From Nostoc sp. MS1 (GTDB lineage: Bacteria; Cyanobacteriota; Cyanobacteriia; Cyanobacteriales; Nostocaceae), in contig NZ_AP023441.1 in assembly GCF_019976755.1 (NCBI RefSeq), forward strand, positions 744,001-808,000: a stretch of 64,000 nt of DNA, written 5' to 3'. Below, piece by piece: positions 17,024-26,590 of this stretch. Below the pieces are notes generated by a model. It did not search any database. It was not told where the DNA came from and saw only the letters and a list, made by a program, of their open reading frames with translations. The position numbers and the translations under genes are program-made. Position 1 is the stretch's first letter. Each line of letters starts with the position of its first letter.

Positions 17024-18163
17024 ATGAACAAGAAACAACTTCGTGATGCTACATTCTATATCCACCGATATATGGGTTTGGTTGTCGGTTTGATATTGGT
17101 TGTGATTGGGTTGACTGGTAGTTTGCTAGTTTTTGAACCAGAAATAGAAGACTTTTTAGTCGCACAGAAATATGGTCATATAGTTCCCCAAGGACAACCT
17201 GTGTCCATTGACGAGGTTGTGACAACTATCAATAAGGAAATTACTAAACAACCCGGCATGAAAATAGGCTCGATAATCATGCCTCAAAATGCCACTTCTC
17301 CTTATCACGGCAGACTTTGGGATAAAAATGATAAGCTCACTCAGATGTTTATCCATCCCTACAAAAATGAGGTGATGGGTGTGATTCATCAAGATGCCAA
17401 TATTCTGCGTTTGGCTCTACATCTGCATTATGAGTTGTTCGCAGGGAAACTAGGGCAAATCATTGTCGGTTTGACTGGACTGTTTTTATTCTTGTTGAGT
17501 GTGACAGGCATCATTCTTTGGCCTGGTTGGAGAAGGCTGATTTCTGGTTTCAAAATCAAATGGAAAGCTCATCCTAAACGAGTCAATTTTGACATTCATA
17601 AAGTAACTGGGATTGTTGTTGCGGTATTTTTTAGTTTGACAGGAATTACTGGCTTTGCTTGGAACTTTTATGATTTCTCTGTGCCATTTATCTATGCAAC
17701 TACTTTCACCCCTCAACCACCAGAATTAATATCTAAACCTGTTCCTGGTAAAAGTCCTGTGGCTTTATCAAAGGTGCTTGCAAATGCAGATGCAGCCATA
17801 CCCAACGCTCAGACAATTTATATAGGTTTGCCAAGTAAACTAGAGGGGATTATTAGAGTTGGGAAACGACAAGCTCATGAAACCTCTTATTACGGTGAAA
17901 GTGAAATTACCTTAGATCAATACACCGGTGAGGTTTTGAGAGTTGTTGATAGTCGTAAAGTAGGCTTAGGCGATCGCATTCTCATCTGGTTTACTCCCCT
18001 CCACTTTGGTACATATTGGGGAATTTATAGCCGCATCCTCTATGTATTTGTTGGGCTTGCACCCTTAATTCTGTTCGTGACTGGTTTCGTGATGTGGTGG
18101 TATCGCCATCGTGTTAAGGCAAACAACTCTATAGATACATCGAAAGCCTTGCAACGATATTAA
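17024..18163 (+). CDS. PepSY-associated transmembrane protein (iron-regulated membrane protein family)
   Basis: 379 residues. The beginning FYIHRYMGLVVGLILVVIGLTGSLLVF is typical of PepSY_TM proteins, which accompany siderophore receptors and are thought to act as inner-membrane ferric-siderophore reductases or uptake partners. Membrane helices are at about 18-38, 142-166, 190-213 and 342-364, with conserved His residues at their edges (IHRY, LHLHYELFAG, DIHKVTG, PLHFGTYWG) that could bind haem. PepSY segments lie in the periplasmic loops. A ribosome binding site AGGAGAATT precedes the ATG. It lies between the AMIN protein and the receptor. Confidence 0.87.
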   Translation: MNKKQLRDATFYIHRYMGLVVGLILVVIGLTGSLLVFEPEIEDFLVAQKYGHIVPQGQPVSIDEVVTTINKEITKQPGMKIGSIIMPQNATSPYHGRLWDKNDKLTQMFIHPYKNEVMGVIHQDANILRLALHLHYELFAGKLGQIIVGLTGLFLFLLSVTGIILWPGWRRLISGFKIKWKAHPKRVNFDIHKVTGIVVAVFFSLTGITGFAWNFYDFSVPFIYATTFTPQPPELISKPVPGKSPVALSKVLANADAAIPNAQTIYIGLPSKLEGIIRVGKRQAHETSYYGESEITLDQYTGEVLRVVDSRKVGLGDRILIWFTPLHFGTYWGIYSRILYVFVGLAPLILFVTGFVMWWYRHRVKANNSIDTSKALQRY

Positions 18164-18246
18164 AAGTTTTCTTCATTTAAACAGCTAAACAGCAAATAGT
18201 ATTTGATTTTCGTGTGAGTGTGAAGTTACCCAAAAAGGCATTAACC

Positions 18247-20817
18247 ATGAATAAGAGAAAATTTACAAATTCTGTATTTTGTATTCATTTATTATCAGTT
18301 GCTAGTTTATTAGTGGTACTGAATACACCATCAGTATCCGCTAAAGAACTCAAACAATCTTCACTTCGTCAACTTCGTGTAAATACCACACATTTACTAG
18401 CACAAACACCAACTCCAGCAGTAGTTATTCAAATTACCGGAGTCAAGATAAATTCAACTACTACAGGCTTTGAAATAATTCTCGAAACTAAAGAGGGCAA
18501 AAAACTACAAATTAATAGCAATACTGAAGGTAATAGTTATATTGCCAATATTGCTAATGCACAGTTGCAAGGTGATAGTTTCCGTCAAGAAAAACCAGCG
18601 CCAGGAATAGCAGAAATAACTGTATTCAATCAGGATGCAAACACAATTCGCGTTACACTTGTAGGTATAGCAACTGCACCAACTGTAGAATTATTTGACA
18701 GCGATGAAGGTTTAATTATTGGCTTTACAAATGTTGCATCTACCACCAAACCACAACAGCAAACTCAAGCTACACCAGAACAACCCACAACTGAAACTAT
18801 ACCCAAGGAACCAACGGCTGAAAATCAAAAACCTATTGAATTGGTCGTCACAGGAGAACAAGATAACTATCGTGTAGAAGAATCATCAACCGCGACTAAA
18901 ATTGATGCGCCATTGCGTGATATTCCCGCATCTGTACAAGTCATACCTAGACAAGTTATCGAAGACCGTCAGGTAGTAAGGTTAAATGAGTTAGCCAATA
19001 ACGTTAGTGGTGTGCAGTTGCAATCAGGATATGGTGGTCTTTCTTCTCAAGGCTACTTTATCCGTGGTTTTGAATCAGGTTTTGAAACTCTGCGTAATGG
19101 TTTTAGAGATTTTGGTTTCCTCAGCCCTCGTGATGTTGCCAATGTGGAGCGAGTAGAGTTTCTCAAAGGCCCTGCATCAGTATTGTATGGTAGTGCTAAC
19201 AATCCTGGCGGTGTCGTCAATACTATTACCAAAAAACCCTTGCCAGAGCCTTTTTATCGGGCAGGTATGACTATCGGTAGTTACGATTTTTACCGCCCTA
19301 CTCTTGATCTAACTGGGCCTCTGACAGAGGATAAATCTGTACTTTATCGGTTAAATGCAGCTTACGAAAATGCTGGTAGTTTTAGAGACTTTAATGAGAA
19401 TGAAAGTGTTTTTATTTCTCCTGTAATCAGTGTGAATATTAGCGAGCGAACCAATATCACATTTGAATACGAGTACCAAAACTATCAATACATTTTTGAT
19501 CGCGGTTTACCTCCTAACAGAATCTCTTTTGATGTTCCTATCAGCCGTTCTCTTGTTGAACCAGATTTACCACGTTCAGAATTAAGGTCTTCATCATTCA
19601 CTTACAATTTTGAACATCAATTTAGTGATGACTGGAAATTTCGCCAAGGTTTTAGCCTGATCAGTGTCAATGGGGTGACGCAAACGATACAAGATACAGG
19701 CTTAGAACCAGATGGTCAAACATTTCGACGTAGGTATCGCAAGGTTAACGAAGACCAAGAAAACATCTCTTGGCAAAATGAAATTAGCGGTAAGTTTAAT
19801 ACTGGTTCTATTAGCCACAACTTTTTAGTTGGTTTAGAACTAGCTAGTTACGATTTCTCTTACGAGTTCTTTCGTGCTTCTATTGCTCCACTAAATATCA
19901 TCAATCCAGTTTATGGCGCTCAAAGAGGAGATTTAACACCAGATTTTTTTGAAGGTTATGGTGGCGATAATGTGGCTGTTTATTTTCAGGATTTAATTAC
20001 GCTGACACCAAATATCAAACTGTTAGCGGGTGGTCGTTTTGATTGGGTAGATTCTACTTATCAAGATTTGTCCGCTAATAGTTTTGATTTAAAAACATCA
20101 GATTCAGAATTTTCTCCGCGTGTTGGCATTGTTTACCAACCCAGTGATACTACTTCAATTTATGCAAGTTGGACAAATTCGTTTAATCCACAATTTTTTG
20201 GGCGCAGTCGTACAGGTGAACAATTTAAACCAGAGACGGCAGAACAATTTGAGGTGGGAATTAAACAAGAATTGTTCAACAAACGTCTTTCTGCAACTTT
20301 GGCATATTTTGATATTACAAAACAGAATGTTTTGGTAACTGACCCTAATGATGTTGATTTTCAAATTCAGACTGGTGAACAAAAAAGCCGTGGTATTGAG
20401 TTAGATGTTGCAGGTGAAATTATCCCTGGATGGAAAGTGATTGCTACCTATGCTTATATAGATGCCTATGTTAGTAAGGATCGGGATCAAGATTTAGTTA
20501 ACGATCGCCTACAAGCTGTACCCTACAATAGCGCTAGTTTGTGGACAACCTACGAGTTCCAAAAAGGGAGTTTACAAGGCTTAGGATTTGGGCTGGGATT
20601 AGTTTACGTTGATGAGCGCGAAGCAACCCTGCCAAATTCCCTCAAAATTCCTTCCTATATCCGCACCGATGCTAGTATCTTCTATCGCCGAGATAACTGG
20701 CGTGCAGCAATTAACATCAAAAATCTATTTGATACGGAATACTACGAGTCGCAACGGTTCTACTTAGTTCCTGGTGCGCCGTTGACTGTTTTGGGAACAG
20801 TATCTTTTGATTTTTAG
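18247..20817 (+). CDS. TonB-dependent siderophore receptor with N-terminal AMIN domain
   Basis: An outer-membrane receptor of about 856 residues. I prefer the ATG at 18247, which gives a clean signal peptide and an AAAAAGG site upstream, over an in-frame GTG at 18214. After the signal peptide come an AMIN-like domain (about 60-140), a Gln/Thr/Pro linker (165-195), a TonB-box-like IELVVTGEQ (197-205) and the plug (about 215-330, with DIPASVQVIPRQVI and ERVEFLKGPASVLYG). The rest is a 22-strand barrel ending in aromatic SFDF. It would import a ferric siderophore, with energy from ExbB-ExbD. The AMIN domain ahead of the plug is a cyanobacterial feature. Substrate cannot be told from sequence. 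Confidence 0.92.
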   Translation: MNKRKFTNSVFCIHLLSVASLLVVLNTPSVSAKELKQSSLRQLRVNTTHLLAQTPTPAVVIQITGVKINSTTTGFEIILETKEGKKLQINSNTEGNSYIANIANAQLQGDSFRQEKPAPGIAEITVFNQDANTIRVTLVGIATAPTVELFDSDEGLIIGFTNVASTTKPQQQTQATPEQPTTETIPKEPTAENQKPIELVVTGEQDNYRVEESSTATKIDAPLRDIPASVQVIPRQVIEDRQVVRLNELANNVSGVQLQSGYGGLSSQGYFIRGFESGFETLRNGFRDFGFLSPRDVANVERVEFLKGPASVLYGSANNPGGVVNTITKKPLPEPFYRAGMTIGSYDFYRPTLDLTGPLTEDKSVLYRLNAAYENAGSFRDFNENESVFISPVISVNISERTNITFEYEYQNYQYIFDRGLPPNRISFDVPISRSLVEPDLPRSELRSSSFTYNFEHQFSDDWKFRQGFSLISVNGVTQTIQDTGLEPDGQTFRRRYRKVNEDQENISWQNEISGKFNTGSISHNFLVGLELASYDFSYEFFRASIAPLNIINPVYGAQRGDLTPDFFEGYGGDNVAVYFQDLITLTPNIKLLAGGRFDWVDSTYQDLSANSFDLKTSDSEFSPRVGIVYQPSDTTSIYASWTNSFNPQFFGRSRTGEQFKPETAEQFEVGIKQELFNKRLSATLAYFDITKQNVLVTDPNDVDFQIQTGEQKSRGIELDVAGEIIPGWKVIATYAYIDAYVSKDRDQDLVNDRLQAVPYNSASLWTTYEFQKGSLQGLGFGLGLVYVDEREATLPNSLKIPSYIRTDASIFYRRDNWRAAINIKNLFDTEYYESQRFYLVPGAPLTVLGTVSFDF

Positions 20818-21119
20818 TTGTGTCGGGTAAGATTAGCGATCGCCGCAATTAAAATGTCTGCGTCTACAGGTTTGGAGATATGCTGTTGAAAGCCTGCTTT
20901 TAGGGCTTGTTTCTGGTTGATTTCTCGCGCATAGGCAGTAAGGGCGATCGCTTGAATCTGCCCTCCTTGTTCTGGTGCTAAGGCTCTCACTTTTTGCATC
21001 AGCATATAACCATCCATATCTGACATCCCAATGTCGCTAATGAGTACATCGGGCTGATGATTGATTAAACTAGTCAATGCCTTCTTTTTGACCGTCAACA
21101 GCTTATCTATGATACTCAT
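20814..21119 (-). pseudogene. Receiver-domain remnant of a hybrid kinase
   Basis: About 101 residues matching the C-terminal two thirds of a response-regulator receiver: the acceptor Asp in LISDIGMSDMDGYML, then the Thr region (IALTAYA) and the Lys region (ISKPVD). The N-terminal strand with the acidic pair is missing and replaced by unrelated sequence (IIDKLLTVKKKA). It resembles the tail of the kinase at 6840-8363. It overlaps the receptor gene stop by 4 bp in convergent orientation. Probably a fragment left by deletion. Confidence 0.7.
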
Positions 21120-21240
21120 TACTTTTTTACTATTGGATAACTTAGACTCAATGCAAACCTGCGGTAAATATTTATAAAAAAAAGTTAACAAAGTTTAATA
21201 CAATATATTCATTCACCAATAAGTATTTTTGCTCAATAAC

Positions 21241-22926
21241 ATGATAGCGGATGGATTTCCTTGGCTGACCGCGATTATATTGCTACCACTCGTTGCTGCT
21301 GGATTTATTCCCCTGCTGCCTGACAAAGAAGGCAAGCTCGTGCGATGGTACGCCCTTGGTGTAGGAATCGCGGACTTTATATTGATGTGTTACACCTTTT
21401 GGCAGCATTACGATGCCAGCAATGCAACGTTTCAACTAGTGGAGAAATATGATTGGGTTCCTCAGTTAGGTTTTAGCTGGGCAGTCTCAGTTGATGGAAT
21501 TTCCATGCCACTCGTGTTGCTGGCTGGGTTTGTGACGACGCTTGCGATGTTTGCTGCATGGCAAGTTAATCTTAAACCACGTCTATTTTATTTCTTAATG
21601 TTGGTGCTGTATTCTGCCCAAATTGGGGTGTTTGTAGCCCAAGACTTGTTACTTTTCTTTATCATGTGGGAACTGGAACTGGTTCCGGTTTACCTGCTTG
21701 TCTCAATTTGGGGCGGTCAAAAACGCCGCTATGCTGCAACAAAATTCTTACTCTACACAGCCGCAGCTTCTATTTTCATCTTAATTGCAGGGCTGGCAAT
21801 GGCTTTGTATGGCGACAACACTACCTTCGATATCGTCGAACTGGGTGCAAAAAATTATCCTCTGGCGTTAGAGTTGCCACTTTATGCGGGATTATTAATT
21901 GCCTTTGGCGTAAAACTAGCGATTTTCCCCCTACACACTTGGTTGCCTGATGCCCACGGTGAAGCTTCAGCCCCCGTATCGATGATTTTGGCCGGTGTGT
22001 TGTTAAAAATGGGTGGATATGGTCTAATCCGCCTGAATATGGGTTTGTTGCCTGATGCACATATTTACTTCGCCCCAGTCCTGGCAACTTTAGGTGTTAT
22101 CAATATTATTTACGGTGCTTTGAACTCCTTTGCTCAAACCCACATGAAGCGCCGCCTCGCCTACTCTTCCGTTTCCCATATGGGATTTGTATTGCTGGGT
22201 ATTGCTTCCTTTACCGATGTAGGTGTGAGTGGGGCAATGTTGCAAATGCTTTCTCACGGTTTGATTGCGGCTGTACTATTCTTCCTGGCTGGTGTTACCT
22301 ATGATCGCACCCATACAATGGCTATGGATAGTTTGGGTGGTATCGGTCAAGCTATGCCCAAAGTGTTCGCTTTGTTTACCGCCAGCGCAATGGCATCGTT
22401 GGCACTCCCTGGAATGAGTGGCTTTGTCAGCGAACTGAAGGTATTTATTGGTGTCACCTCCAGCGACGTTTACAGTCCCACATTCTGCACTGTGATGGTG
22501 TTCCTGGCCGCAGTTGGTGTTATCCTCACACCAATCTATTTGTTATCTATGTTGCGACAAGTATTTTACGGCACTGGTGCAGAACTCAGTTGCAACATTA
22601 ACAATCAAGCTTACGAAAATTTAGAGGATGAAGGTACAGCTTGTTTTGGTACAGACTGTCTCTTACCTGGAGAAGCTGTATATAGAGACGCTAGCCCACG
22701 GGAAGTATTCATTGCTCTCAGCTTCTTGGTATTAATTATTGGTGTGGGTGTATATCCCAAGATTGCTACTCAGATGTACGATGTGAAAACTGTAGCGGTG
22801 AATAATCAAGTGCGGCAATCATATACACAAATCGCCCAAAGTAACTCCAAAATTTATGCGAAAAGTTTCTTCGCTCCTAAAATCGCCGAGCCTGAATTAA
22901 TGGCTGTTTCCGGCATCGTTAAGTAA
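21241..22926 (+). CDS. ndhD: NAD(P)H-quinone oxidoreductase subunit 4 (NdhD)
   Basis: A proton-pumping antenna subunit of the cyanobacterial NDH-1 complex, about 561 residues with some 14 membrane helices, active in respiration and cyclic electron flow in the thylakoid membrane. The conserved run LPDAHGEAPVS-like sequence (HTWLPDAHGEASAPVSM) and KMGGYGLIR, plus the proton-channel Lys/His sites (SVSHMGFVLLG), identify it. The ATG at 21241 is preferred; a TTG 12 bp upstream is also in frame. It stands alone with no ndhF partner nearby, so which NDH-1 form it serves (NdhD1/D2-like respiratory or another) is uncertain. Confidence 0.93.
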   Translation: MIADGFPWLTAIILLPLVAAGFIPLLPDKEGKLVRWYALGVGIADFILMCYTFWQHYDASNATFQLVEKYDWVPQLGFSWAVSVDGISMPLVLLAGFVTTLAMFAAWQVNLKPRLFYFLMLVLYSAQIGVFVAQDLLLFFIMWELELVPVYLLVSIWGGQKRRYAATKFLLYTAAASIFILIAGLAMALYGDNTTFDIVELGAKNYPLALELPLYAGLLIAFGVKLAIFPLHTWLPDAHGEASAPVSMILAGVLLKMGGYGLIRLNMGLLPDAHIYFAPVLATLGVINIIYGALNSFAQTHMKRRLAYSSVSHMGFVLLGIASFTDVGVSGAMLQMLSHGLIAAVLFFLAGVTYDRTHTMAMDSLGGIGQAMPKVFALFTASAMASLALPGMSGFVSELKVFIGVTSSDVYSPTFCTVMVFLAAVGVILTPIYLLSMLRQVFYGTGAELSCNINNQAYENLEDEGTACFGTDCLLPGEAVYRDASPREVFIALSFLVLIIGVGVYPKIATQMYDVKTVAVNNQVRQSYTQIAQSNSKIYAKSFFAPKIAEPELMAVSGIVK

Positions 22927-22958
22927 CGTCATTAATTCTCAATCGTAGCAAAAATTAG

Positions 22959-22992
22959 GCGATCGCTTCTTTGTGAGGCGATCGTTTTTTTT
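22959..22992 (+). terminator. Terminator after ndhD built from two HIP1-like sites
   Basis: GCGATCGC at 22959-22966 can pair with GGCGATCG at 22977-22984, ten bases away, and is followed by eight T. The stem is made of the palindromic HIP1 octamer and a partial copy. Confidence 0.75.
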
Positions 22993-23023
22993 GCATTGAC
23001 CAATTACCCATCCCCACAAAAAA

Positions 23024-23052
23024 GTTCGTAGAGAGGACTTTAGTCCTCTCTA
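23024..23052. repeat. Dispersed palindromic repeat (GGACTTTAGTCC family)
   Basis: GTTCGTA followed by a perfect 20-bp palindromic core GAGAGGACTTTAGTCCTCTC. It lies between ndhD and the converging ATPase/DUF4276 pair and could act as a bidirectional hairpin. Confidence 0.8.
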
Positions 23053-23077
23053 AAAACTTGATGGTTAACATTAAAAA

Positions 23078-23686
23078 TTAGGGAATTTTTTCACTCTCAT
23101 CACAAAGACAAATTATCTGATTCACAAAAGCTTTTAATTCTGGACAAGCCTGGATAGCAATCATCAGATTGTTGTCCTTCAAAATTTTTCTTCCATGAAT
23201 AGGTTTGTTATAATCTTCGCGACTTCCTAATTTAAAAATCTCCTTAATCCAGTAAGAAGGAGGTTTTTGATGATTCACAGTCTCCGGGGAACCACTTGGA
23301 GCAGAGCGATTATGTTTTGCTAAGGATTGGATAGTATTCCAGTATGGAAGAAGCCATGCTTCAAAATCGTGTAATGCTGTGTGTGCGTAAAATTGAGGGT
23401 TATTACCTACCCAATTGATCATTTTAGCTTTAGCATCAGCCGCATCTTGAAAATCATTAGTTCCTGTGTAAACATCTGTTAGGGCAATTACAGCATCATA
23501 AGCATCTTTACCAGTTAATAAATTTTCAACTACACGCCTAAGTTTTTCTTCTTTAGGAATCCTACCATTTTGGGAAATAAATTTAAGTCTTGGCATTCTT
23601 TGCCCTAGACGAGTTTGAAGAAACTCACGCAGTTTTTCTCTAAAAGCTATCTCCGTAGCCCCTTCAACTAAAATAGCAATCTTCAT
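23078..23686 (-). CDS. DUF4276 family (TOPRIM-like) protein
   Basis: About 202 residues of the DUF4276 family, a TOPRIM-like fold usually found beside an AAA ATPase. Visible conserved positions are the Glu in AILVEGATEIAF near the N-terminus, the Asp of VIALTDVYTG and the acidic HDFEAWLL segment, consistent with a metal-binding nuclease-like centre. The ATG at 23686 overlaps the ATPase stop codon as ATGA, so the two are translationally coupled; a start at 23716 in the same frame is rejected for that reason. Function is inferred only from family and context: the likely effector subunit of an OLD/PARIS-like defence pair. Confidence 0.8.
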   Translation of the reverse strand: MKIAILVEGATEIAFREKLREFLQTRLGQRMPRLKFISQNGRIPKEEKLRRVVENLLTGKDAYDAVIALTDVYTGTNDFQDAADAKAKMINWVGNNPQFYAHTALHDFEAWLLPYWNTIQSLAKHNRSAPSGSPETVNHQKPPSYWIKEIFKLGSREDYNKPIHGRKILKDNNLMIAIQACPELKAFVNQIICLCDESEKIP

Positions 23687-24831
23687 GGACGACCACCGAT
23701 CAAATTCATTTTCCAAACTTCATCAAGGCTGTAATCTGCCAACCACTTATCCAAATCAAGCGTATCCGCCCAAGTCATCCTTGCTTCACCTTCTTCAAGG
23801 TCACAAATTAAAACCTCATGTGGCTCAAGAAATCCAATCAACCGATCTGAATGCGTTGCTACTATCAGCTGCGTGTGTTTTGAAGCTTCTCTCATTAAAT
23901 ATACTAAATGCCTCAGAAGTTCAGGATGTAAACTGACTTCTGGTTCATCAAGTAGCGTGATTGTTGTTAAGCTTTGGCTTTGTAAAAGAGTAACTAACCA
24001 CAGAAAGCGCAGTGTTCCCTCTGATAACTCATGCAGATACATGGGCTGAGAAAAATTTCTATCTGTCCAAGTCATGGATATAGTTCCTGCGGCAACAGGT
24101 GGAAAGTTTAATCGCTTAAAATCTGGAAATGCTGTAGAAAGAACATCTTCAAGCATTTCAAAGCGCTCTCTATCAGTTTCTCGAAGGTCATACAGACAGG
24201 AAACTAAATCCTCACCACTTGCACCAGGAAGCTTTGCAGGACGCATTGCTTGAGGTAAACGAATAGGACTTTTATTTGAAACATCTAGTGACCCATAATA
24301 AGTACAAGAAGCAAGGCTTTTTCTCAAGTTTTCTGGTTCACGATACATCTTAGGAACTTGGGAAAGTGATGTTTCCAGATAATTATGTTCCCAGTTTGGT
24401 CTTAAAAGCCTGTTATCTTCTTGACTAAAATACTTAATATCTAAACCATAAGATTCAATATATTTGAATGGCTCTTGTGCAAATGGATTGCGTTGCTGTG
24501 TTAAAGTTTCTTCACTAATGTCATAGGACAATCCTTTGGGAGATAGGGTTAAACTATACTTGAGAGGTTCTCTCTCTGGTACGCTCATTGAAACTGAAAT
24601 TTTGAGTAACTGTGCTTTGCCTCTAGTCAAAATTTCGTTTAATCCACCTTTATCCTGCAAAGTCTGTTGTAACTTACCATTAGCTGAAGCAGCCAGTGTT
24701 GAAAGAACATCCAAGAAAGAAGTTTTTCCTGCACCATTTGCACCAATCATAACAGTCAGATTTCTCATTTCCATTTCGACTTGCCGAAGGCGACGGAAAC
24801 CGCTTATCGATATATTTTCAAATCTATCCAT
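23683..24831 (-). CDS. AAA ATPase, RecF/OLD-like (DUF4276 partner)
   Basis: About 382 residues (from the ATG at 24831; a GTG at 24843 is an alternative). Walker A GANGAGKT is at residues 30-37, an ABC-like signature LSEGTLRFL at 269-277, Walker B LLDEPEVSLHP at 293-303 and the switch VATHSD at 324-329. The long insertion between Walker A and the signature is typical of RecF/SMC/OLD-like ATPases that act as sensors. It is cotranscribed with the TOPRIM-like gene through an ATGA overlap. Together they resemble two-gene ATPase plus nuclease anti-phage modules, but no activity can be read from the sequence. The upstream 200 bp is AT-rich and could hold its own promoter. Confidence 0.82.
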   Translation of the reverse strand: MDRFENISISGFRRLRQVEMEMRNLTVMIGANGAGKTSFLDVLSTLAASANGKLQQTLQDKGGLNEILTRGKAQLLKISVSMSVPEREPLKYSLTLSPKGLSYDISEETLTQQRNPFAQEPFKYIESYGLDIKYFSQEDNRLLRPNWEHNYLETSLSQVPKMYREPENLRKSLASCTYYGSLDVSNKSPIRLPQAMRPAKLPGASGEDLVSCLYDLRETDRERFEMLEDVLSTAFPDFKRLNFPPVAAGTISMTWTDRNFSQPMYLHELSEGTLRFLWLVTLLQSQSLTTITLLDEPEVSLHPELLRHLVYLMREASKHTQLIVATHSDRLIGFLEPHEVLICDLEEGEARMTWADTLDLDKWLADYSLDEVWKMNLIGGRP

Positions 24832-25032
24832 ATATCTAACCACTAAAATTGACAGTAATTAAACTTATTTAAGATTAACTAACATTTGAGCTATGCTCAG
24901 TATATACAGTAAGAGCTTAAAAAAGCGGATATTTCTATATTTAAGTGCAGTTGATAGTACATACTGATTAGTATTTTACTAGCCGCAGTTATGGTGTGTT
25001 TGATCTAAATTTAAAAGATTAAAATTTGTTAA

Positions 25033-26409
25033 TTAAATTAAACTTTCCATTGCTTGTTGTAAATCGTTGGTTAAATCAGCAACGGCTTGTCTTGCACCTA
25101 AGCGACTCTCTTTATATTTAGGATACAATTCTGTAACAGATAGCGGTTCACCGATGGTAAGTTTGACTTTTTGCTTGCCTAGTTTGGGACGATTGAAAGA
25201 TTTTCCACCTTTAATCTTTGCTAACATCTGCCAGACAATTAAAACAGTTTCGGCAAATCTTTCTACTGTGGGTTTTTCGCGGATATAATTACCAGAAACT
25301 GCTACAAAACTTTCCACTAATCTCATGTGCCACATTCTCGCATTAGCTTCTTCCGCAACACGATCGCCTAATGCTCTCTCAACAGCAGATAATCCTTTTG
25401 TATCCTTATAATCATCCCTAAATATATAATTCCACCCAGCCTGTTCTACCCGACGACAGCGATCGCTAAAACCTCCCTTAGATTGTAAGTTAAAATGCTG
25501 TTCGGCTATTTGTAGGGCTGCATTTAACAAAGCTTGTAACCGCAATTTTAACGCTTCGTTGCGATCGCCATTTACCTCCTCTGTGGCTGGAGACAGCTTG
25601 AGATGATAAAATTTGGTGTAAAACTCTTCCATCAAAGAAAGTAAGTGTTCAGCCAAAGTTAACAGGCGCGGATATAGTGACTCTAAATCAGGAACTTGGG
25701 TGTTAGCTGTTGTATCTACAGGTAAACCACTAGCTATAGATAACTCATCTAGAAGTTGAGCGATCGCATTCCAAGGTGCATCAACGTAACTATATTTAAT
25801 CCCAACTGGTACAATTAAAACCTGTTCAGTGCGTCCAGCTTTTTGCAAGTCTTCAGCACACCAAAAACCCATTTGAGCAATTCCTGGTTCTAATGGGCTA
25901 ATCTTCTCCGATAAACCATTAGTAGCACCTTCTGGTGCAGCCGCCATCGGAAATCTACCATTGGCGAACAAATCCCGCGCCGAACGTAACCCAGTCCAGT
26001 CAGCCTTACCCCGTTGTATAGGAGTTCCCCCCAATTGTGACGCAATCCAGCCAACATATTCACCCGCCCAAAGCGGAATACCGCGATCGTAAATAAAATG
26101 AGCGTGAATAGGAGATTCTAGTGCTATACTTTGCTGTCGTGCTACCCTTGGTACGATTTGTGAAAGCAAATAAACCAAAGAAAATGGATCTTCTGTCTGC
26201 GGATGGCGAAACGCCAATAAAAAGCGGATTTTCTTCTCTTGAAACTCCCGATAGAGCTTCACTAAAACCTCAACATTGTCTGCTTCAATGTGGTTAATGG
26301 CTGTTTGAGTACGTATCCACGTTGGTAAAAACAGATGAACAAACCGCAGAAATAGAGGATTAAAAGCTGGGGGGATAAATTCGAGAGGTGGTTGTGCTTG
26401 GTAAATCAT
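25033..26409 (-). CDS. 1-acyl-glycerol-3-phosphate acyltransferase-like protein (PlsC superfamily)
   Basis: 458 residues. The acyltransferase HX4D motif appears as H69-D74 in AFRHPQTEDPF and the substrate-binding EG motif as APEGATNG (Glu160-Gly161). The family transfers acyl chains to glycerolipids at the membrane. It is longer than standard PlsC (about 240 residues), with an additional helical C-terminal half. The exact acceptor is unknown. It is divergent from proS across a repeat-rich 180-bp gap. Confidence 0.8.
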   Translation of the reverse strand: MIYQAQPPLEFIPPAFNPLFLRFVHLFLPTWIRTQTAINHIEADNVEVLVKLYREFQEKKIRFLLAFRHPQTEDPFSLVYLLSQIVPRVARQQSIALESPIHAHFIYDRGIPLWAGEYVGWIASQLGGTPIQRGKADWTGLRSARDLFANGRFPMAAAPEGATNGLSEKISPLEPGIAQMGFWCAEDLQKAGRTEQVLIVPVGIKYSYVDAPWNAIAQLLDELSIASGLPVDTTANTQVPDLESLYPRLLTLAEHLLSLMEEFYTKFYHLKLSPATEEVNGDRNEALKLRLQALLNAALQIAEQHFNLQSKGGFSDRCRRVEQAGWNYIFRDDYKDTKGLSAVERALGDRVAEEANARMWHMRLVESFVAVSGNYIREKPTVERFAETVLIVWQMLAKIKGGKSFNRPKLGKQKVKLTIGEPLSVTELYPKYKESRLGARQAVADLTNDLQQAMESLI

Positions 26410-26590
26410 GGGAGATGAGGGAGTGGCGAGTGGGGAGTAGGGAGTAGGGGGAGATGTGGAAGTGGGGGGAGATGAGGGAGAATTGCTTTGGACTGTTGAC
26501 TATGGACTAATGACTAATGACTATGGACTAAATTCATACTTTATACTCGAAATTTCGTAATTTTATAACTAGGAGAAAAGGAATATAACG

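Noticed and set aside
18214..18246. GTG start at 18214 for the TonB-dependent receptor
   Set aside because: The ATG at 18247 gives a proper signal peptide and ribosome binding site; the extra 11 residues would spoil it.
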